A stretch of 64,000 nucleotides of DNA from Lanius collurio (taxonomy: Eukaryota; Chordata; Aves; Passeriformes; Laniidae): positions 478,970 through 542,969 of the forward strand of contig JACBWW010000029.1 of NCBI GenBank assembly GCA_020086605.1, read 5' to 3'. The position numbers were made by a program, and so were the translations under genes. Shown in pieces: positions 10,446 through 21,567 of the stretch; position 1 is the first letter of the stretch, and the number at the start of each line of letters is the position of its first letter. The notes below the pieces were generated by a model. That model did not search any database and was not told the origin of the DNA. It saw only the letters and a list, made by a program, of their open reading frames with translations.

Positions 10446-13357
10446 GTAAGTGCTGCCAGGGCTGTCCCCTCTCTGGGGACTGGCTTCAGGCTAAGTCATG
10501 CTCGGAGTGATTCGGTGACAGGAGCCCCACACAGCAACCTCTTCCAGATAAAACTGTGTTGTCAGGCCAGGACTTGAGAAGGGTGGCTGTAAATCTCGAG
10601 CCATTATTCCAGGAATTCTGTATGCTGAATATGCCACGTGAGGCAGGATCCTCAGGGTCTGCAGCATTGCAGGCAGGAGGGAACAGCATCTGCCAGCTGT
10701 GCTCCAGCCATGCTCTGGCTTCTCCCAGTGCTGATCTGCATCTGTCCATTGAGTAGAGTAAAACAGAACATTTCCAAATATATTGATATCTGTGCATAGG
10801 AATCCTACTGCATCTAGATCAGTCTAATGTAAGGAGGATGTGAAGTTAATTAGGTATATTTAAAATATTAAAGTTGTGTGACTTCAGCTGGCAGGAAGCC
10901 AGTACTGCCATCAAGGTACCAGGCATCTGCATCCTCTGGCAGCCAGAATTCCTCTTTGGCTACTTTGACAATCCCAGCTTAGTTTCACTGGCTATTTTCT
11001 TAACATATAATTAATGCCATGGATAGAGAAGTGTTTCTTTAGTCCTAATAAAGAGGGAGTAGGTGCATGATATGTGTAAATACTTTTTATGGCCTTGATT
11101 TGAACACACTGAAAATCTGTTAATTCCTGGCACTCATCAAAGCTGTGGGAAACCCAGGCAGCTGATATTTCACCTGGTGATACACTGGACATGTAGTTTG
11201 CCTGAAAACATCAGACCATGATGAATCTCTCCTGCCCAAAGACAGTGCAGTTCTGTGATCTTATCCATCCCGTTAATTTGTTTTGCATTCTTGGGTAATG
11301 CTCCTCTCCCTCCCCAGTCTCCCCAGCCACAGATACCTTGAGTACCCACACTGTCCAGTACCAGCTCGTGTTGCATCACCATGCACTTGGTGTTTGGAGA
11401 CACCATGTCTGTGTAACATGCACCAGGCTCTCCCCTTCTGCAGGTGGGGAGGACTTGTGCTCACCTGCCTCCCCCTCATGTTTCTCCCCACAGGGAAGCA
11501 GGTGCCCCCACTGCCAGGAGAGCACCAGCCACCTTATCACAGCTGATGTGGCTCAGGGCATTTTTCAGGAGAACATCTCCTTTTGCATGGCTTCTTGACA
11601 CAGACACTTACTCAGAGTGAAATATGAAGAGGGTGTAAAACAATAGGCCCCAGTAACTCCATATGACACCCAGAGAGGGGGGAGGAGGGACCGGATCAGC
11701 AAAATGCTGCTCTCAGGGAAATGTTTGATCATGCCAAGTTTAGCTTTAAAATGGCTAGAAAAAAAAGAACATTCACCCATTAGGGCTGTACTTCTACCAA
11801 TTTGCTGGATGCTCTGGGGGTAGTCAGGGGAGCTGGCCTGGTGGAGGAGATGCTCTTCTGGAAGCCCAGGGACCATCAGTGTTTGCAGAGTGAGTTTATA
11901 CTGGTGAGACTCTGGTAAGTTCCTTCTTCAGACTTCCCCAGTTGTAGATTTTGGCAAGATCATCATCTACACCAATAACCTGAAAATCATCCGTGCACCA
12001 ATGGACCAGAAAGAGCTCATGAGAAGAATCATCCAGACTGAGGGAGTAAATGACTGGACATTCATGTACCGGGAGAGGAAAGAAAGATTTGGTGGTGGAC
12101 ATAAAAAAGATGTGGAGCATAAGATCACTTGCATCCAGCATGTGCAGGTAAGAGAAAATGGAAAGTGCTTTTTTCCCCTTAGCCCTGGTCAAGCCACCCA
12201 AGCCCCATCCATCTCTGTATCTGGCTCCTAACTAAGTTTGGATAAAAAGCACCACTTTGTTCTTCATTTCCCTCAAGAGATAATGATCAACACTGTGATG
12301 AGACCTCTGGGGACAGAGGTGCTGGTTCCAGATGCTCATGTCTCCCACTGATTTCTATCCCTGGAGATGGCTGGCATTTACATAGGTTGGCCAGGCTCCA
12401 TCCCTTGTCACCCCTCCCCGTGGGATAAGGGCAGGCTGGAGTTTCTCCAGCCTGACAATGCTAAACACAGCTGCTCTGTGGCTGAGACTGCTTCAGGCTA
12501 AAATTTTAGTATCAGCTGAAATAAGGTTGTGTCTTACATTCGCTTTCTCACGGGGGAGTCTTTGTTGGTCAGAATGCCAATTAGTCTGACCATGATTTGA
12601 TCCCACAAAACCTAATGTTGTCATGTGGAGCTGATACAGTTTCATGGAACTTGAGTCTGGCCCATACTGAGCGTGGGTCACCGCGGTCCTTCTCCTCCCA
12701 GGAATTTCAAGGTGGGATTTGAAAGAGCTGCCTGGCACATTGGGGGAGAGGCAGGCACAAAGGACAGCTTGAAAGAAGATGTGCGTGGTGGTGATGAGGA
12801 ATTTGGGGAGAGAGGGTGACGAGCAATCCCTGAAGAAATGAAGAGTGGCTCAAACCTGAGGCTACAGAGTGGAAATGGTGTGATAAGAAATGACAGGAGG
12901 ATGGGTGGGGCTGTGCGGAGGAGAAAGATGAATTTGGAGTATTGTGTTATTAAGCCCAGTCACGTTAACTTCTCATTTTCCCCAGATTGTTCCCAAGCAC
13001 GTGGGAGCCTTATTATCAAAGACCTTGCTGTGGAGAACTGATTGTCATAGGCAGAGGGGTGTGTCAGGAGCAACAGTGATGGCAAAGACCAGAAGACAAG
13101 ATTTCCCTCTTTCAAGAATGTTCATGACTTTGGTATCTCACACCCATGAACAGATTTTTTTCCTTTCTCTACTTCAGGAGGGCCATGCTGAACACGGTTG
13201 CTTGCAGTGCAAAGGCTCAGGTTGTGCTCCCTGCTCACTGTGCCATGGAAGCAAGTTCTCGATGCTGGCAAACAGATTCAGGGAGTCCTACCGGGCCCTG
13301 CGGTGTCCGGCGTGCAACGAGAGCGGGCTGCAGCCCTGCCACATCTGCGCTGCCTGA
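10101..13357 (+). CDS. GRXCR2: GRXCR2, whole coding span (three exons, 246 aa)
   Basis: Joining 10101-10445, 11932-12147 and 13178-13357 gives one open frame of 246 codons plus TGA, close to the 248 aa I recall for human. The protein begins MDEPQKKLNQRHEGRPRKVR and keeps the hallmark segment GKIIIYTNNLKIIRAPMD (residues 123-140). It ends in a cysteine cluster with paired Cys at 195/198, 206/209, 230/233 and 241/244. In mammals GRXCR2 sits at the base of hair-cell stereocilia, interacts with taperin and is needed for bundle shape and hearing; human loss causes recessive deafness (DFNB101). No N-terminal CxxC redox centre is visible, so a structural role fits better than glutaredoxin chemistry. 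The start at 10101 has G at -3 and G at +4; the frame is open further upstream but without an in-frame ATG back to about 9999. Both introns are GT..AG and phase 0. GRXCR1 is a longer paralogue and fits less well. Confidence 0.96.
10446..11931 (+). other. GRXCR2 intron 1
   Basis: GTAAGT donor at 10446 and a pyrimidine-rich TTCCTTCTTCAG acceptor ending at 11931. A second AG ten bases downstream (ending 11941) would break the frame, so the first is used. No repeat or nested gene was recognised inside. Confidence 0.85.
11932..12147 (+). CDS. GRXCR2: GRXCR2 coding exon 2
   Basis: Codons 116-187, phase 0 on both sides (216 bases). It begins TSPVVDFGKIIIYTNNLKII, the strongest family signature, which I take as the glutaredoxin-like core. 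The second half (about residues 147-187) is rich in charged and aromatic residues and lacks the glutamate-rich run I recall from human GRXCR2. The donor is CAG|GTAAGA. Confidence 0.95.
12148..13177 (+). other. GRXCR2 intron 2
   Basis: GTAAGA donor at 12148 and a TTTCTCTACTTCAG acceptor ending at 13177, with a long pyrimidine tract. No nested gene or recognised repeat. Confidence 0.85.
13178..13357 (+). CDS. GRXCR2: GRXCR2 terminal coding exon (Cys-rich domain)
   Basis: Codons 188-246 and the TGA stop. Cysteine pairs in the patterns CLQCKGSG, CSLCHGS, CPACNESG and CHIC resemble the zinc-binding cysteine-rich region of DnaJ-type proteins, the C-terminal feature shared by GRXCR1 and GRXCR2. The stretch SKFSMLANRF (residues 212-221) is as in mammals. 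An additional cysteine, C203 in GSGCAPC, lies where I recall a non-cysteine residue in human. Confidence 0.95.
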   Translation, partial: EGHAEHGCLQCKGSGCAPCSLCHGSKFSMLANRFRESYRALRCPACNESGLQPCHICAA

Positions 13358-14392
13358 GCCGGCTGCCAGCGCCACCGCCAGGCGCCGTGGGACCCCGCGA
13401 TTGGCCTTCCAGCAGCCTCACTACGATAAGTTTTTAAAGATGGGAAAGGCACTCTCTACCTACTCACTGTGAGTGTGAAACTGCACCTCTGCTCCCAGCC
13501 ATTCCTCCAGCCTGCCCTGTGCACCTGTCCAGCCTTGGCATCGGGCTGACCCCACTGTCTGCAGGGTGAACGTGGCCCTCACACCAGATGCAGGGCGGAG
13601 GCATCCCTGACCCAGAGGAGCATTCGGAGGTAAAGAGCCTGTGTAAATGTCTCTGCACCTGGGACTCTGGTGAAACAGTTCCTGTGCTGGCACTGTCCCT
13701 CCCTTCAGTGCTTGGTGCCTGGCACAGCCAGGTCTGACCCACTGGGTGCTCCATCAGCAGGAGATGGGGCAGTGTCAGCGCCGTGTCAGGTGCTGATACC
13801 AGTACAGCTGCACGGTGGGTACTGGAACCAGTCAATTCCAGTCCAAGTCTGTGCTCCGTTTGTCCCAGCAGTGCCCCTATGGGATTTGATTTGCCGAACA
13901 CTGAAAATGGCCCTGCCCTTGCAGTTCTGTCTCTGTGCCCTGCAGGGTCACAATCATTTCCTGAGATTTCACTGATCTTACACTGTCCTTCAGTGACACA
14001 GTGATTCCTTTAGGGTCTGATTTATGGAGGAAATTGAAAACCCTTCCTAAACCTGGAGGTGTAAAGAACGTATGTGAATTTATTTATTTATTATAAATAG
14101 AAGTTACCAAGTTTTTAGCCTCCCTACAAGGGAGGGCTGAATTAAAACTCCCTTGGATGCTGCTCAGTACTTCTCAGGACTAGGCTGAGGGTGAGCAGGA
14201 CAGCTCTTGCTTAATAGTAATCCCATGTTGTAATCTGCAGCAGGTAAACTCTAATTAGTGAGATGAAGCAACGATGGAGATCCTTTGCAGGCTGCCACTG
14301 GTGCACAGAGCACAGGGGCTGTGAAAGCCTGAGGCAAACAGGGGAAATGGTATTTTTTCTCTAAAGCATTATAAACTTATTACTTATTACAT

Positions 14393-14398
14393 AATAAA
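14393..14398 (+). terminator. Candidate GRXCR2 poly(A) signal
   Basis: First plus-strand AATAAA downstream of the GRXCR2 stop codon, about 1.04 kb away. Whether it is used cannot be told from the sequence; later AATAAA copies at 14910 and 15202 are alternatives. Confidence 0.3.
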
Positions 14399-15325
14399 CT
14401 TATTACTTTTTATATTCAGGAGTAATGTCAGTGCAGCCTTAACTCCCATATTACCTGTGAGACCCCCATGAGTTAGAGGCTGCTCACTGAGGCTGCAAGC
14501 CCAGGCAAGGTAATTTATGGCCAAGTTTCTCTTTTCCTGTGGTAGGTTATGAGGTTTCTCTGCAGTACTGAAATTATTCAAAATAATACTGTTTTAGCTC
14601 CTACACTTCCACACATCTTCTGCTGAAATTGTCCTGTGGGTACTGAGGGTTTATTTTTTAAAAAACAGCATCTATCTATAGAAGATACTTGATCGGTTTC
14701 ATTCATCATATCAGGACCTGCAATGTGAAAAAATGTTGTCCTTGGGGTATCACTGAGGGTAGGTGAGCCTTCCCAAATCAGAAATTGTTGTCAGGCAGAT
14801 CTCTTCCCTCAAATATAACCTGTTTGATCCCACTTTGTTGGGCTTGTTGGAGAGTTTGCTGGCTTAAGATATGAAAAGTAACCAGGCAAAATTGCCTGAT
14901 AGTGTTTACAATAAAACTGGATGCAAATACACACTTATAAAATCAATATTTATTGTTCTTTGGTAATTATAATGTTTCTCAACCACTGTGTCTTCTCCTG
15001 AGTGTGTCAGCTATTCCCATCATGCAGAGATGTCACTGGGGCGATACCTGCAGCCGGGAGCTGAGCTCTGCCCTTGCTCAGTCCTCATCCCACAGGTTCC
15101 AGTGTGCTGGAGACTCTGGACCAAGCAGAGAAAGGGGATTTGCTTCCCCAGCTTCCAATGTACTCCTTTTGCTATCGTTAATATGCTGACTTGATTTATC
15201 CAATAAATGCTCTCTTTCCTCCTGGCAATAGTTTGAACTTTCCTACAGCATTGTGGTGAGCTGACTGTCGAGGCAGTGGGCTACTTGCCACGTGTTGCTG
15301 GTTTTATTTCTGCTGCATTCAGAAG

Positions 15326-15354
15326 CGTCCCTCCCGTCCCTCCCGTCCCTCCCG
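15326..15354 (+). repeat. Short tandem repeat, 9-bp unit CGTCCCTCC, three copies
   Basis: Three exact copies of a 9-base pyrimidine-rich unit followed by CGG. A small minisatellite with no sign of function. Confidence 0.85.
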
Positions 15355-18200
15355 GCCCCATTGGGCTGGTGGCACAGGGTGCAGGGCATGAGCCGGGCCC
15401 CTGTGCCTCACTGCTCCGATGCTGTCAGCAGCTCAGAAGCACAAATCTGGCTGTGGCCATGGCCCAGCCCTTGTGGGCAGAGCCGAGGCACTCGCTGGCA
15501 GCCCGGGCAGTGCCCAGGACTTCAACGGATGGGCAGTGCCACAACGACCTGCACTCTGCAGCCTGGCTCCTGCTGCTGCCGTCCTGGGAGCTGGAGAGTA
15601 AGTTGTGCTAGGTGACCTTTTATCAAAAATTGTCAGATCTTTAAAAACTGGTTTACTTTATGGGTCAGGGTAGGAGTGGAAAATGTGTTGCACTTCTGCC
15701 AAAAAATAACAAGCTTTTTCTGTTTGCTGAAAGCCTGGAAAGATGTCATTGGACTTGCTGAACTCACCAGGCTTCTGCATGTGATCTAAGTGGGGTCAGC
15801 TGAAGTGTCCATCTCATCAGAGAATGATGGATGAAATACAGGAATCTCTAAAAAATGTGGTGGCATGGTTTTGGTTTAATTGATCACCTGCTTTTTTCTG
15901 GTGTTTAATGGCTCAATAATAGAAGCAGGCCCCAGAGTGGTGGTGTGCCCTGTACCAAACGCCAAACCATCCTGTATGTGATATTCTTTTACAAAGGAAA
16001 AACCCAAATATTCTCTCAACTGCCAGGACTTTGAACAGCAAATACAAGCAAAGATGCTTAGTCTGGACTCTATTTCTCTTGTTTCTGTTGACTTTATACT
16101 GCTGTTCTTGTTTTGCCTTAGAAGAGGAGCATGCAAAAAGACATTTAAGGGTTTCTCTAAAGAAAAAACAAAACCAAGAGCAAAAAAGCACCAATTTCTT
16201 GTCTTGTCCTGCTGCAGAGCTGTGTCTCTGGCAGGCGCGGGCAGCCTCATTCACCAACTGTTGTTGGCTGCCACACCGTGGCGAACGGATGGATGTGCTC
16301 TGAGACGTGTGAGGAAACTTGGAGCAAACTTGGAAAAGAGAAGTCAGGGCCACCTCGTGCTGATTTTCATGAGTGTTTGACAGTTCAAGAAAGAAGAAGC
16401 AGAGTTAGTGCTCTTCGTTGTGAAGAGGTTGAACCAAAGCAGGAGTGCAAATGGAATTGTTTCCTGTGATGCAGGCCTGTGTGCCTCAGGAAGGGCAATT
16501 GGAGCTGAGCTGTGGGGCTGATGGTAACAGCCAGGAGTGCAGAACTGGAAGGTTAAAATAATACTCATTTGCACGTGGTAGTGAAGTGTGTTGCATGGCT
16601 TTAACCCAGAATGAATAGGATTGAAGAGGTGATTCCCATAGTTACTAATAAATGCCTTGGTTAAATTGACTTGAGGGCTCCTGCCCTGGTTCTCTCTGTT
16701 GTGACTCTGCAGGTGGAACCTTGGAATGTTGTTATGCTTCAAAACGGGGTGGGAAGGTGTGACCAGATGAGCTCTCAGAGGAGACCAGAGCCAAAACTGT
16801 TGGGGTTCTTCAAGGGCATGTTTGTGCCAAGACATCTCCTGGCCCACAGAAATCCCACATGTGGCCTCAGCTGCAGCATTCTGTGTATCAGCTGCAACTT
16901 ATGATCCATGAGGATGGAGCACAGAGGTCCCTTGGACAGTGGAAAGCACCATTGTGGGGTTTGAGTTTTTTGGGGTGGCCTTTAATTGATTACAGGAGTC
17001 GTTTTAAAGTGAGTCCATGACCTGGAAAGAAAACACTCAGTTCAAATGGGATGGATTGATTTGTGCTGGAAATATGAGCGTCTGTATGTGAAAGGGTTTT
17101 ATATTTATTGAACTTTATCACAGTGACTAATCTGTACAGTGGGTTTTTAATTTACATTTATTCACAACCACCACCCTTCCAAAGCAGAAAACAAGTGGAG
17201 GAATCTGGAAAGCTTTAGCTGAATTTGCAATATCACTGCCTTATTTCCCTGCAGTTAAAAAGGAAAGAATCAGAATATTTATGAATTTAAACATTATTAT
17301 TTTTGCAAGTCTTTGAGGCTGACATTTTGATTTATGTGGGCTCCATTTGCATGTAAACCCAGCCCTTCATTGCTTTGATGTATTTTGATTTTATACGAAC
17401 CATTGTGTGTGAGCTGCGGTGATGTCTCTCCGCTGCAGAACTCTGCAGCCCGAGTGGCCTGTGATTCCCCTCCAACAACTTCTGAGAAACAGCGCTGGGA
17501 ACTGCTGCTTCTAGAAATGGTTGCACACGTTCCTGCCAGCAAAGGTATGCGGGGCCTGAATTCCCTGGATTCAGAATAACGACCAATGCAATCAATTCTG
17601 CTTGCTGTTGTTTGTGGAAAACGATCGATGCATTTGCCAGAAGATGAGCGAGGGCACAAAAATTCTTGGTGTAATTTTATTTGCTGTGTTTTTGCAAGTG
17701 GAGAAGGGCTGGTTCTGGTTGGAGCAATGCGAGGGGTGACCCTGGAACCACTGGGACCCCCGTGCTGGGGTGCGGAGAGTTCCTGGGTGAGGAGGGCTGG
17801 TGCTCCTGAACTGACCTGTGCTGGGGTGTTTTGGAACTCTGCATCTGTGAAACGGGCTCAGACACTTTCAGGGAACGCTCGAGGCCGACAGTGGGGTGGG
17901 AAGAAAAATTCGGAGCTCTGGGTGGGTTACAGGCAAAGTCAGCTTTGTGGTTGCTTTAGGTCCACTCAGTGTGATGGAGGAGAAAAATCCTCGAAATAAA
18001 TCACTCTGGAAAGAAACTTACTACAGGAGCTCCTTAGGAGAAGCGTGCCCCCTTTGGTGGGTTATCTGTCCCTGTTTCCCAGGCTTTGGCATTTTGATGG
18101 ATGGTGTGCGGGGCTGCGCGGCGCTGCCCCTGCTGAGGGGCCGGGGATGCGGCTGCGGGTGGGAGGGGGATTCGAGGGGTCCGAGGGAGCGGGCCCTGCC

Positions 18201-18241
18201 CGGGGTCCCTGAGCTCGGGGTCCCTGAGCTCGGGGTCCCTC
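18201..18241 (+). repeat. Tandem repeat, 15-bp unit CGGGGTCCCTGAGCT, about 2.7 copies
   Basis: Two full exact copies and a partial third in the left arm of the CpG island. Confidence 0.9.
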
Positions 18242-18349
18242 GGCCAGGCCGGGCCCGCCCGCGGCGCTGCGGCACGGCCACACGGTGGCGCCGCTGCCCG
18301 GGCGGTGCCGGGGAGCGAGGGGAGGGGGCACCGGGGGAGCGGAGCTCTG

Positions 18350-19246
18350 NNNNNNNNNNNNNNNNNNNNNNNNNNNNNNNNNNNNNNNNNNNNNNNNNNN
18401 NNNNNNNNNNNNNNNNNNNNNNNNNNNNNNNNNNNNNNNNNNNNNNNNNNNNNNNNNNNNNNNNNNNNNNNNNNNNNNNNNNNNNNNNNNNNNNNNNNNN
18501 NNNNNNNNNNNNNNNNNNNNNNNNNNNNNNNNNNNNNNNNNNNNNNNNNNNNNNNNNNNNNNNNNNNNNNNNNNNNNNNNNNNNNNNNNNNNNNNNNNNN
18601 NNNNNNNNNNNNNNNNNNNNNNNNNNNNNNNNNNNNNNNNNNNNNNNNNNNNNNNNNNNNNNNNNNNNNNNNNNNNNNNNNNNNNNNNNNNNNNNNNNNN
18701 NNNNNNNNNNNNNNNNNNNNNNNNNNNNNNNNNNNNNNNNNNNNNNNNNNNNNNNNNNNNNNNNNNNNNNNNNNNNNNNNNNNNNNNNNNNNNNNNNNNN
18801 NNNNNNNNNNNNNNNNNNNNNNNNNNNNNNNNNNNNNNNNNNNNNNNNNNNNNNNNNNNNNNNNNNNNNNNNNNNNNNNNNNNNNNNNNNNNNNNNNNNN
18901 NNNNNNNNNNNNNNNNNNNNNNNNNNNNNNNNNNNNNNNNNNNNNNNNNNNNNNNNNNNNNNNNNNNNNNNNNNNNNNNNNNNNNNNNNNNNNNNNNNNN
19001 NNNNNNNNNNNNNNNNNNNNNNNNNNNNNNNNNNNNNNNNNNNNNNNNNNNNNNNNNNNNNNNNNNNNNNNNNNNNNNNNNNNNNNNNNNNNNNNNNNNN
19101 NNNNNNNNNNNNNNNNNNNNNNNNNNNNNNNNNNNNNNNNNNNNNNNNNNNNNNNNNNNNNNNNNNNNNNNNNNNNNNNNNNNNNNNNNNNNNNNNNNNN
19201 NNNNNNNNNNNNNNNNNNNNNNNNNNNNNNNNNNNNNNNNNNNNNN
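18350..19246. other. Assembly gap (897 N)
   Basis: Undetermined bases. Long apparent open frames that cross it on both strands are artefacts. The flanks share a 15-mer, so the true length may differ from 897. Confidence 0.99.
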
Positions 19247-19290
19247 CAGGGATCGGGAGGGGCCGGGGCAGGGATCGGGAGGGGCCGGGG
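19247..19290 (+). repeat. Tandem repeat, 22-bp GC-rich unit, two exact copies at the gap edge
   Basis: Copies at 19247-19268 and 19269-19290, each beginning CAGGGATCGGGAGG. The array begins exactly at the last N, so it probably continues into the gap. Confidence 0.9.
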
Positions 19291-19520
19291 GAGCGGAGCG
19301 CTGGGGGGGTGCCGGCCCTGCCCCGGCGACTCTGAGGCTCAGGCTGCCCGAGCCCCCGTCCTACCGCCCCGGCAGCGGCAGGAGCCGGTGCCCGTCCGGC
19401 CCCGCGCCCGCCAGTGCGAGCGGCACAGCCCCCAGGGATTGCTGCTCTCCGCTCTGGCTTCCCCGCGGAACGGGACCTTGCAGCTGGCCGTGCCTGGCTG
19501 GGCACTCGGTTTCTGGGGCT

Positions 19521-21567
19521 TCTCTCCGAGACATTACATCTGCTTGGAGACTTGTAATGTTATTTCTTTCGCAGTTCCATGTAGGAAATTGAGTCTATTT
19601 CTGTTTAAATACTGGGGTAATAGAGCCTGCTATTTAGTGGAAGATTTATGTAAATGGCTCTTTGTTTCACATGATTGGGCCTCGGAGAGTGCGAGTTACA
19701 TCGATAATGTAATTATGCCACTACTGCCATTTCAAAGCAGCACACAGTGGAGAAGCCTCCAATTTTGGTGTAGAACAGGCCTTGAAAACCTTGTGCTTTT
19801 TTAATCAACTTGTATTCTGCAACAAGAAAAAATAGTATAGCTAGGTTACTGAACAGCTTTTTTCTGGAGCTGTCAACATTTTTAGCTTAGAACTCTAGAT
19901 TCCTTTTACATCAGAATTTTGTTATATCAGAGTTTTGGAGCACCTGTGATTGCGTATCATAATTGCACTATGTAACTGTGTTAGCCTTAAAATGCAATTT
20001 CTCTGCCTTTCCTAAAACTTAGTGTTTTCTTTCATACCAGGCTGATGGCAGTATTTCTTTAGCCTGGCACTTGTATTAGTATGGAAGTCACAGTAACGTT
20101 TCGGTGTTATTTGAGACCAGTAAATTTTCTTGTGCTTTACAATACAGAGTTTGTTATCCAGGTGAATGTTAATTGCCTTTTTCAATAGGGAGTAAGGTCC
20201 CTGTAGCCTTCTGTGTCTCATTCCTAGCCAGAGTGTTGTGTTCTCCCAACCAGACTGTTCATCCTCAGAAGCCCTGTTTTATGCATGAATTTCTTACACA
20301 GGATGGTGCCCTACAACAGCCTATGCAGTGTCTAGGATGTATTAACAGTTGTGGCACCACGTGGGAAACAAGTGCTGTAGGACTTTGAGGGGGGAAACAA
20401 CCCACTTTCTTCCTGCTACGGGAGCTGCAATCAAATACCCATTTGGGATGAAATAGCAACACATGGACATTATATTTTTAGTCCCCAATGCTTTAATCCC
20501 CAGAGTTTTAGCCCCTACATTCTTTGTCATGCGTTTAGAGCTGTCTCCTGGCTCTCAGCTCAGGTTTAATGGTAGTTTTTAATGCCGGACTTGTGCTGTT
20601 TGTGAGTGAGAGAGGGTGCCCAGAGCCGAGCGCTGCATGTCAGTGCTGCCGTTCTCTGCAGGTGCAGGAAATGGCTCTTCTCGAGCACACCCCTGCTCTG
20701 TGTTCATGGAGATGCTTCATATTATCCCCATGATGTGTTTGTTTCAGTTCCGAAACCAAACCCAACGAAGTTTCGTTTCCCAGATCCCACCAAGCGCAGC
20801 TGTTCGAGAAGGTGCTCCATGATCCCAGAGAAGTCTTTCCCCTGGGCTGCCTGCCAGCTGGCTGCTCCTCCGGGAGCGTTCTGTTCTTGATCTGGGCCAT
20901 TAAATATTAAAAGGCAAAGTGATTCTAAAAGCCAGCCGTTTTTTAGAAGTACTAAATAACTGTAATTTGTTTCCTAATAGATAGTTTTGTCCTTGTCACT
21001 GAACTCAATAGAAAAAATGTGTGTGATGAGACAGGAGTGCTCTGTAAATCTCGTGCACAGTGTGTTCGCCTGGAGAGCGAGCCTGGGAATAGCAGCTGGG
21101 GTGGGGACAGGATTAAACTAAAGCTCAGCCCGTCTGCAGGGCTGGTCACTCGGTTCCCTAAACTCTTCTCTCACTCCAGTCATTGTCTACCCAGTGCTGC
21201 CAGGAGAAGAGGTCTCTGGGGGTCCTGCCCACACACAGCCTGGCACTGGCCCTGCTGCAGTGCTTTGGGGCCCAGGAGCACCATGGTAACTGTCAGTGAG
21301 GTGTTTGTCCCCTGTGCTCTGTGAGGGGGCCTGCAGGGCACTGCTGGGTGCAGGTGCCCTTCTGAGGCACAGGGCGTGTGGCAAAGCAGCAGCAGCACTG
21401 GGTTATGCTTAACAAAAAAACCCTGAAACCTCCCCCAAGTGCTCTGTAATTTGACAGCATTTCTGCTTGCACATTTGCTGTGCTGTGAAGTTTTCCAGTT
21501 CTTTGTTTTTATTTAAAAAATTGTGATATATGCTGCTGTGACTCTTCTGATTCTCTCCTCTCATCAG
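19521..21567. other. Probable PRELID2 intron sequence
   Basis: No coding exon was recognised. About 19540-20010 is an AT-richer block directly after the CpG island with several ATTA/TAAT cores and little simple repeat, and it may be a conserved regulatory element. The stretch ends in a good acceptor, TTCTCTCCTCTCATCAG, ending at 21567. Confidence 0.45.

Larger units (their letters stand above)
13358..18099. other. GRXCR2 3' region and intergenic DNA
   Basis: No further coding exon was recognised. The first plus-strand AATAAA motifs after the stop are at 14393-14398, 14910-14915 and 15202-15207, any of which could end the GRXCR2 transcript. Sequence around 14370-14410 contains a local direct repeat of an ATAAACTTATTAC unit. 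The rest is ordinary mixed-composition DNA. Confidence 0.5.
18100..19520 (+). promoter_or_regulatory. CpG island interrupted by an assembly gap; probable PRELID2 promoter
   Basis: Both sides of the gap (about 18110-18349 and 19247-19490) are extremely GC- and CpG-rich, against moderate composition around them. The island lies about 2-3 kb upstream of a PRELID2 exon on the plus strand. That placement and the synteny suggest it is the PRELID2 promoter, with the missing first exon or exons inside the gap. I searched both flanks for the PRELI-family N-terminus and did not find it. The assignment to PRELID2 is inference. Confidence 0.5.

Noticed and set aside
17896..19804. Very long open frames (about 435-499 codons) on both strands across the gap
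   Set aside because: They are open only because 897 N contain no stop codons; the flanking residues are GC-driven and match no family.
21001..21100. Frame reading DETGVLCKSRAQC, faintly like the PRELID2 segment before CQN
   Set aside because: The true segment is at 21568-21638 with better identity and splice sites; this one lacks an acceptor and the match is a few residues.
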